DNA of 64,000 nt from DTYU01 sp040756575 (GTDB taxonomy: Bacteria; Bacillota; Desulfotomaculia; Desulfotomaculales; Ammonificaceae), in assembly GCA_040756575.1 (NCBI GenBank), contig JBFLYP010000014.1, positions 8,081-72,080 on the forward strand, given 5' to 3'. The translations under genes were made by a program, and so were the position numbers. The stretch's first letter is position 1. Every line of letters starts with the position of its first letter. Positions 59,163 to 64,000 of this stretch are shown piece by piece. The notes below the pieces were generated by a model, which was not told where the DNA came from, made no database searches, and saw nothing but the letters and a program-made list of their open reading frames with translations.

Positions 59163-62003
59163 TCATTCCAGAGGCACCACCTTCACCACCTCGTTCCCCC
59201 GGAAGTCAATTACCTTTACGGCGATGCGGTTGTGTTCGCCCGGTTTGAAGGGGAAGGATGCGGTGCCGCGCATCTTCGCGAAGGCTTCAGGGTCGATCTG
59301 GGCGCGAAGGGCGCGCTGGAGCTTGTCCCAGGCGTCCGGGGCGCCGGGGAAGAAGGCCTGGCAGATGTGGAAAGTCATCCCGTCGTAGTCGGTGTCGAGG
59401 AACCAGGCGGCCACGTCCTCTCCGCGGGTGTGGTGGACCGCGCCGGTGGTCGGGTCGTAGATGTCCACGCCGCGCAGCGCGGCGACGAAAGTACCGTCCT
59501 TCCGGGAGTGAACCGTTACGTCGGGCTGGCCGAAGACGGTGAAGAGCTGGCTCGCCCGCGTCGTTTTGAGGAGGTCGCCCACTAACACGTCGGGGGCGAT
59601 GTTCGCGAAGTGAATCGAAAGCCCGGGAATCTTTATCTCCTCCACCAGCGCCTGGGCAGATGCCTCAATGCTGAAGCCGGCCAGAACCAAAATATCGTAG
59701 CCGCTCCGCCGGGCGGTGCGGATCGCCTCGTCGGTCTGGACGGCAGTCACCGGTCCGTGCGGCGGCCCGAAGCTGAGGGCGACCTTAAGGGTTTCGCCGT
59801 TCTGCCCCGTTTCCGCCTCCGCGTGGAGGATGCCGACGTTCAGTGGCCGCAAGTTGGACAACGCCATTTTCTTGTTGCCGGGAAAGATCACCCCGCCCGA
59901 CTGTTTGAGCAGGTTCAGCATAGTGGTGAGGTAGTCGCCAGCCGCATCGCTCACGCGGGCGCGCGCCTCTTCCTCTTCGAAAGCGGGAACCGGCGCTTCG
60001 CTCGGGTCCTCGACCACCGGCACGGGGATCGCCTCCACGGTGAAGGGACCGGTAACCCGCACGATGCCGCGTTTCACCTGCGGGCGGTCGTAAAGCGTTT
60101 CTTGCGGCGCACAGCTTCGGATGCTGGCGTCAATCTCCCGGCGCTTCTGTTGTTTTAGCTCCCAGAAGGCGGCGAAGGCCTTTTTAGCAGCTTCCGGCCA
60201 ATCCTCGCCCGGAACCGGTGCGGGGACCGTTGGTGTGAAGCGGTGGCCGGTTTCCCGGTAAATCATCTCTAAGAGTTCCTGGGCGCGATTTTGGGCTTCG
60301 GGTGCGGGGTCGTCTTTGAGCCGGTAAAGTTCGCGGTAAGCGCTCAAGGTGCTCTTGGGCCACAGGGGGTGGGGAACAGGTCGTGGCACCTCCCACTCGC
60401 GCCAGGCTTTACCCAGTGCCTGATTCAGCGCGGCCAAGGCCGCGTCTATCCCCGGCTGGTACTTCGCGGCAATCGCGTCAATCTCGGCGTTCTTGGCGAT
60501 GCTCTCCAAGGTGATGTGGGGCACGGTCTCATAGATGAAACCGCCGCCCGGGCCGCGCTCCGGGTTCCGGAGTTCATAATAGTCAAACTTGGCCGTTAGC
60601 AGCCGCTGCCGGGCGATGTTGAGTGCCACCCGGGAGGTGTCGCAGGTGATCCACCGCCGCCCCCACTTTTCCGCGCAGTAGGCCGTGGTGCCGCTCCCGC
60701 AGGTGGGGTCGAAAACCAGGTCGCCCGGGTCGGTGGTCATCAGAATGCAGCGCTCGACGACTTTGGTGGCAGTTTGGACGGAGTAGAGTTTCTCGTCAGC
60801 AAAACTTGATGGCAGAACATCTCCCCACCCTTCACCTATAGGCATAAAAGGAAAGTCATCCCAGTAGCGCTTATAGCGTAGTGTGGCTCCAGATATTGTC
60901 AACCGCCCTGCTTCTGCCACTCTCTGCAAACCTTCAATACTTGTTGACCAGAATCTTTTACCCGGTGAAAATGTTCGCCCGTGAAACGTGAAGGGTGGTG
61001 ATTCGTAAAAGTGTGACGAGGTCAAGTCACTCGTTGTAAAGAGCCGCCATCCCTGGGAAACTTGTTCCAAGTCCCGGATTCGCTTTTCTTCGCCCGTGTT
61101 ATCTTCTTCCGCCCAATTATAGGCCGACGTCTCAGGGAATTTTTCCACCACGAGTGGCTGGTACTTAAGTACCTGCTTGCTCCTCGCATACCAAAGTAAA
61201 TAGTCCATCGTAGTCGGCAGATAAGCACTTGGTTGTGGGCTACGTTTGATAAAGCTAATCACCGCCACAAAATTCTCCCGCCCAAAAACCTCATCTAACA
61301 GGCAGCGCACTAAGTGCAGGTTCTCGTCGTTGATCTGCACGAAGATGCTGCCGCTCTCATGCAGCAGCTCCCGGCACAAAAGCAGCCGGTCCCTTAAGTA
61401 GGTCAAGTAGGAGTGGATGCCGAGCTTCCAGGTGTCGCGGTAGGCCTTGATCTGCTCCGGTTCGCGGGTGAGGTCTTCGTCCTTATCCTTCACGTCGCGC
61501 CGGTCGAGACGGGGCTGAAAGTTCGAGGCGTATTTGATTCCGTAAGGCGGGTCCACGTAGATCATTTGCATCTTTCCCGCCATGCCTTCCTTGACTAGGA
61601 GCGAGTTCATCACGAGCAGGCTGTCGCCGAGGACCAGCCGGTTGGCCCAGTTAACGTCGTGCCGGTAGAACTCGATCTGCTTGTCGAGCGGCAACTCCGG
61701 CGCGGCAAACATACTCATCTGCACCGGTTGCGGTTTTCGCGCCGCTTCAAGAATCGCGCGGGTCGAGACCCGCTCATGGATGTGCAGCGACACCACGTCC
61801 ACGTCGAAGGAGGTGTGCTCCGCCTTCCCGGCCCACACTAATTGCGGGTCGAGGTGCGGGTCATAAGCATATCGTTGCACCTTACGCTCCCGCGCCTCGT
61901 AGGTGGGTGCTGCCCCGGCCGGCGGATTGTTCTTCCGCCTCGCCTCCTCGTGGCGGTAATCGTTAACGGGCTCCTCTGCCTTTTTTCTAACCCTCCGCGC
62001 CAC
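59163..62003 (-). CDS. Type III DNA methyltransferase subunit (Mod)
   Basis: N6-adenine methyltransferase that recognises the target site for the Res/Mod complex. With numbering from TTG 62033, DPPYGIKYAS begins at 161 and the SAM motif FDPTCGSGTTA is at 441-451; DPPY before FxGxG marks a beta-class enzyme. The region between them is the target-recognition part. A long C-terminal extension (residues 590-956) is larger than in short Mod proteins. The start is uncertain: GTG 62003 follows AGAGGTGAGG, TTG 62033 is the longest option; both overlap the regulator gene (to 61987), so translation is coupled to it. Confidence 0.92.
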   Translation of the reverse strand: MARRVRKKAEEPVNDYRHEEARRKNNPPAGAAPTYEARERKVQRYAYDPHLDPQLVWAGKAEHTSFDVDVVSLHIHERVSTRAILEAARKPQPVQMSMFAAPELPLDKQIEFYRHDVNWANRLVLGDSLLVMNSLLVKEGMAGKMQMIYVDPPYGIKYASNFQPRLDRRDVKDKDEDLTREPEQIKAYRDTWKLGIHSYLTYLRDRLLLCRELLHESGSIFVQINDENLHLVRCLLDEVFGRENFVAVISFIKRSPQPSAYLPTTMDYLLWYARSKQVLKYQPLVVEKFPETSAYNWAEEDNTGEEKRIRDLEQVSQGWRLFTTSDLTSSHFYESPPFTFHGRTFSPGKRFWSTSIEGLQRVAEAGRLTISGATLRYKRYWDDFPFMPIGEGWGDVLPSSFADEKLYSVQTATKVVERCILMTTDPGDLVFDPTCGSGTTAYCAEKWGRRWITCDTSRVALNIARQRLLTAKFDYYELRNPERGPGGGFIYETVPHITLESIAKNAEIDAIAAKYQPGIDAALAALNQALGKAWREWEVPRPVPHPLWPKSTLSAYRELYRLKDDPAPEAQNRAQELLEMIYRETGHRFTPTVPAPVPGEDWPEAAKKAFAAFWELKQQKRREIDASIRSCAPQETLYDRPQVKRGIVRVTGPFTVEAIPVPVVEDPSEAPVPAFEEEEARARVSDAAGDYLTTMLNLLKQSGGVIFPGNKKMALSNLRPLNVGILHAEAETGQNGETLKVALSFGPPHGPVTAVQTDEAIRTARRSGYDILVLAGFSIEASAQALVEEIKIPGLSIHFANIAPDVLVGDLLKTTRASQLFTVFGQPDVTVHSRKDGTFVAALRGVDIYDPTTGAVHHTRGEDVAAWFLDTDYDGMTFHICQAFFPGAPDAWDKLQRALRAQIDPEAFAKMRGTASFPFKPGEHNRIAVKVIDFRGNEVVKVVPLE

Positions 62004-63120
62004 TATCCTCACCTCTGTGGTTGGATTCGCCAATATTTGCTATTTTTCCTGCCGCAGTCGATTGAACCATCAACCCGCCATGCCGCTCCGCCACCTCCCG
62101 CCAGAACTCAGCAAGCGATTTATCGAGCAGTTCGGCGGCACGGGACTCGGAGATGAGGTCCTCCGTAAGCGCGCGCATTACCAGCCGCTCCATCCGCTTT
62201 GGTTCCTCCGGCGGCAACTGATCGCCAGGCTCTTTTTCGTACCAGCCACGCCGGCGAAACTCACGAAACAGGTTCCTGGCAAGCGTCTCCGAAATGATGC
62301 CTAAATCCTTTGCCCGGTAAATCCAGGCCTGCATACTGAGGCCGTATTTGTGCTTCAGGAGGTGGAGTTCGTAGAGACTGAGCGCGTGCCGCCGCTCTCC
62401 CAATTCGCGGCACGCAGCCGGCGCGGGGACTAAAAACGCACCAGCAAACCGGTGCGCTGCTTTTTCTACGCTTACTCCTTTTCCGGGCCGGAGGATAATG
62501 TGGCCCAGTTCGTGAGCTAAATTGAAGCGCTGGCGGTCGCCGGGAAGGTCACGCCGCACTGCGATGACGGGACAGCCTTCCTCCGTAGTGAAGGTACAGG
62601 CGTCAAAGCCCTCCGCACCCTCTACCAACCCGACTTTGATGCCTTTATCTTCGAGGAGTTCGGTCAGGTTCTCAATGGGGTCCAATCCCGCCTGCCAGGC
62701 CGCCCTCAGCTCTCCTGCTACCCGCTCCGCTTCTTCCGGAACAGCAATGTAGGGATTCACACCTTCCGGTAAGATAAAACGGCGGGCAGCTTCCCCGGAG
62801 GGAAAAAGCTCCTCGACCTCCAGATACCGTTCGATCCATCCTTGAACCTGGGCGAGAACCGCCCCCTCCTTCTTGCGGCGCAGGGTGGAATTTTTGCGGT
62901 AAGCCGGCAGGGAAAGGTTTACGCTCCGCCCCCGGAAGAAATATTCGACCTTGACACCAAGCGCCTCTGCCAAGCGGAGTAGGACACCGGAACTTGGTAC
63001 GTCTAAGCCCCGTTCGTACTTCGAAATCGCCTGGGCCGTAACACCCGCTCGGGCAGCCAGCTCACGTAAACTCAATCCCGCTGCCCGCCGGGCCAGCCTG
63101 AGCCGTTCTCCAACCATCAC
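61987..63120 (-). CDS. XRE-family regulator fused to ImmA/IrrE-type metallopeptidase
   Basis: A 377-residue protein. Residues 1-65 form a Cro/CI helix-turn-helix (LSLRELAARAGVTAQAISKY). A middle region leads to a DUF955/ImmA domain with the zinc motif HELGH (203-207) and the following RFAGAFLVP block. This architecture is that of HTH-ImmA proteins that switch off repression by cleavage, often in phage, toxin or defence loci. It is the first gene of the island and overlaps mod, so it probably controls the methylase. An operator-like palindrome sits in its own promoter. Confidence 0.9.
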   Translation of the reverse strand: MMVGERLRLARRAAGLSLRELAARAGVTAQAISKYERGLDVPSSGVLLRLAEALGVKVEYFFRGRSVNLSLPAYRKNSTLRRKKEGAVLAQVQGWIERYLEVEELFPSGEAARRFILPEGVNPYIAVPEEAERVAGELRAAWQAGLDPIENLTELLEDKGIKVGLVEGAEGFDACTFTTEEGCPVIAVRRDLPGDRQRFNLAHELGHIILRPGKGVSVEKAAHRFAGAFLVPAPAACRELGERRHALSLYELHLLKHKYGLSMQAWIYRAKDLGIISETLARNLFREFRRRGWYEKEPGDQLPPEEPKRMERLVMRALTEDLISESRAAELLDKSLAEFWREVAERHGGLMVQSTAAGKIANIGESNHRGEDSGAEG

Positions 63121-63141
63121 CTTTTCACCCCCCCGGTTTAC

Positions 63142-63170
63142 ATTCTATCAAAAATGTTGCATTTTGTAAA
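63142..63170 (-). promoter_or_regulatory. Promoter with overlapping operator for the XRE-ImmA/mod operon
   Basis: On the minus strand TTTACA (63170-63165), a 17-base spacer and TAGAAT (63147-63142), five of six consensus bases in each. The spacer holds the perfect dyad AAAATG-TTG-CATTTT (63151-63165), and an outer dyad GGTTTACA/TGTAAACC (63135-63142, 63165-63172) spans the whole promoter. This is the usual place for autorepression by an XRE protein. Confidence 0.75.
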
Positions 63171-63171
63171 C

Positions 63172-63611
63172 CGAAGAAATAATCGTAACGCCAATCTTCG
63201 CCAGTTTTCCTGCCGGGCTCCTCTCTTGCACTAATGAGGTCGCGAGCCGGTTTTTTTCACCCGACAAACTTAACAAAGATGTTGAGTTCATCCAGCTAAC
63301 TACGGCAGCAATTCTGCCGCTCCCGGCACCAGGCTTCTCACTGCCGTTGCGCGGATTCGGACCGGGGGCGAAGCAGTGCTGAAACAGAAGAGGCAAAGAT
63401 TTCTTCTCCGCCATGCCGCAGGGCTTTACAGGGAAGGATATCCGGTAATCACTAAAAGGGTCGCCGACCTTATCGAGGCGACCTGCCTGAAAAACGATGG
63501 GGAGCAGAGAGTGTGAGAACGAGCCAGGGGCTTGATTTTTTTCCGGCGGCACGTTGAGAAAAAAAATCAATGTGGTCCGCTTCTCTGAAGCTCTTTGACA
63601 CAGGCGCGCGG
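63172..63611. other. Gap between the restriction island and clpB
   Basis: Apart from the promoter above there is no convincing gene. A 46-codon plus-strand frame (63376-63516, starting MLKQKRQRFLLRHAAGLYRE) has no good ribosome-binding site. A perfect TTGATTTTTT/AAAAAATCAA dyad (63533-63570, 18-base loop) could end transcription from clpB. Confidence 0.4.
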
Positions 63612-64000
63612 CTACGCCGCAGCGCGGACTTCGAAGGTCAGGCCTTTGCCGGCCGCTTTTACCGTTATGGTGTCGCCCGGCTTGATTTCGCCGCCGACGA
63701 GTTTGCGGCTGAGGGGCGTTTCCACCTCCTGCCGGACGACCCGCCGGAGCGGCCGGGCACCGAAGGCCGGGTCGTAGCCCTTCGCCGCCAAGTAGGCCAG
63801 CGCGTCCTTCTCCCAGGAAAGTGTGACCTGCAGGGTTTCCTTGAGCCGCAGGGCCAGCCTTTCTAAGAAGAGGGCCGCGATCCTTTCGATTTGCTCGCGG
63901 TCAAGGGCCCGGAAAACGATGATCTCGTCCACCCGGTTTAAAAACTCCGGGCGGAAATACTGCTTGAGGAGCGCGAGGACGCCTTCCTTGAGCCGCTCGT
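63612..64000 (-). CDS. clpB: ClpB disaggregase, C-terminal part (runs off the window)
   Basis: The last 129 codons of an AAA+ chaperone of the Hsp100/Clp family. The frame is open to the window edge and includes FRPEFLNRVDEIIVF, which contains the sensor-2-proximal block, and the D2-small domain GYDPAFGARPLRRVVRQEVE. The short C-terminus after that block, with no ClpC/ClpX-type tail, favours ClpB, which works with DnaK to rescue aggregated proteins. The front of the gene lies beyond base 64000. Confidence 0.88.
   Translation of the reverse strand, partial: ERLKEGVLALLKQYFRPEFLNRVDEIIVFRALDREQIERIAALFLERLALRLKETLQVTLSWEKDALAYLAAKGYDPAFGARPLRRVVRQEVETPLSRKLVGGEIKPGDTITVKAAGKGLTFEVRAAA

Noticed and set aside
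63148..63570. 140-codon minus-strand frame between the XRE gene and clpB
   Set aside because: It runs through the XRE promoter and has no ribosome-binding site or protein-like composition.

Overview
The window looks like chromosome from an anaerobic, endospore-forming Firmicute of the Clostridia, close to the Desulfotomaculum/Pelotomaculum/Moorella type. This is inferred from gene content: two alpha/beta-type small acid-soluble spore proteins, SpoIIP, a SpoVB-like flippase, a YtxC-family protein, an IspH-ribosomal protein S1 fusion, indolepyruvate:ferredoxin oxidoreductase, and many GTG/TTG starts behind strong AGGAGG sites. I saw no rRNA, tRNA or CRISPR array.

Layout. (1) 1-10.8 kb: an alpha-glucan to trehalose cluster. 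A 5'-truncated malQ, treZ, a GH57/DUF3536 protein and treY run on the plus strand and converge on treT. (2) 10.8-12.9 kb: a decayed stretch with a fragment of a type III restriction helicase, then an orphan, divergent hisF. (3) 12.9-18.4 kb: paaK-iorA-iorB-paaK-ACT, an operon for aryl-pyruvate/aryl-acetate metabolism. (4) 18.5-45.5 kb: minus-strand genes. Read 5' to 3' they are trpE-G-D-C-F-B-A, hisC, aroF, pheA, tyrA, aroA, cmk, plsC, ispH-rpsA, a DUF1614 gene, spoIIP, two DUF3189 genes, a DUF512 gene, der, plsY, a CBS fragment, a subtilase and ytxC. (5) 45.8-53.6 kb: an SASP gene, spoVB, an EF-G paralogue, a second SASP gene, a secreted carboxypeptidase-regulatory-like protein and a satD/DUF3307 pair. 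(6) 53.9-63.2 kb: a defence/mobile island. It holds an integrase scrap, an IS3-family remnant, an HsdR-like scrap, type III res and mod, three small unknown genes and an XRE-ImmA/IrrE regulator. (7) The window ends inside clpB.

The clearest regulatory find is upstream of trpE: a sigma-A-type promoter, then nine GAG/CAG triplets spaced almost exactly like a TRAP (MtrB) RNA-binding site, then an intrinsic terminator whose 5' arm can pair with a segment inside the triplet array. This is the TRAP attenuation layout known from Bacillus, and the genes behind it follow the Bacillus trp-hisC-tyrA-aroA supraoperon order with trpG, aroF and pheA added.

Two families of non-coding repeats fill many gaps. 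Family 1 is a 150-250 bp mosaic rich in GTTCAACGTT/GTTCGAAGTT blocks, found between minus-strand genes. Family 2 is a palindromic element built from GAAGTCAGAAG-type units. It brackets hisC, and a third copy of its core lies upstream of treZ. Another long imperfect inverted repeat lies between the convergent treY and treT.
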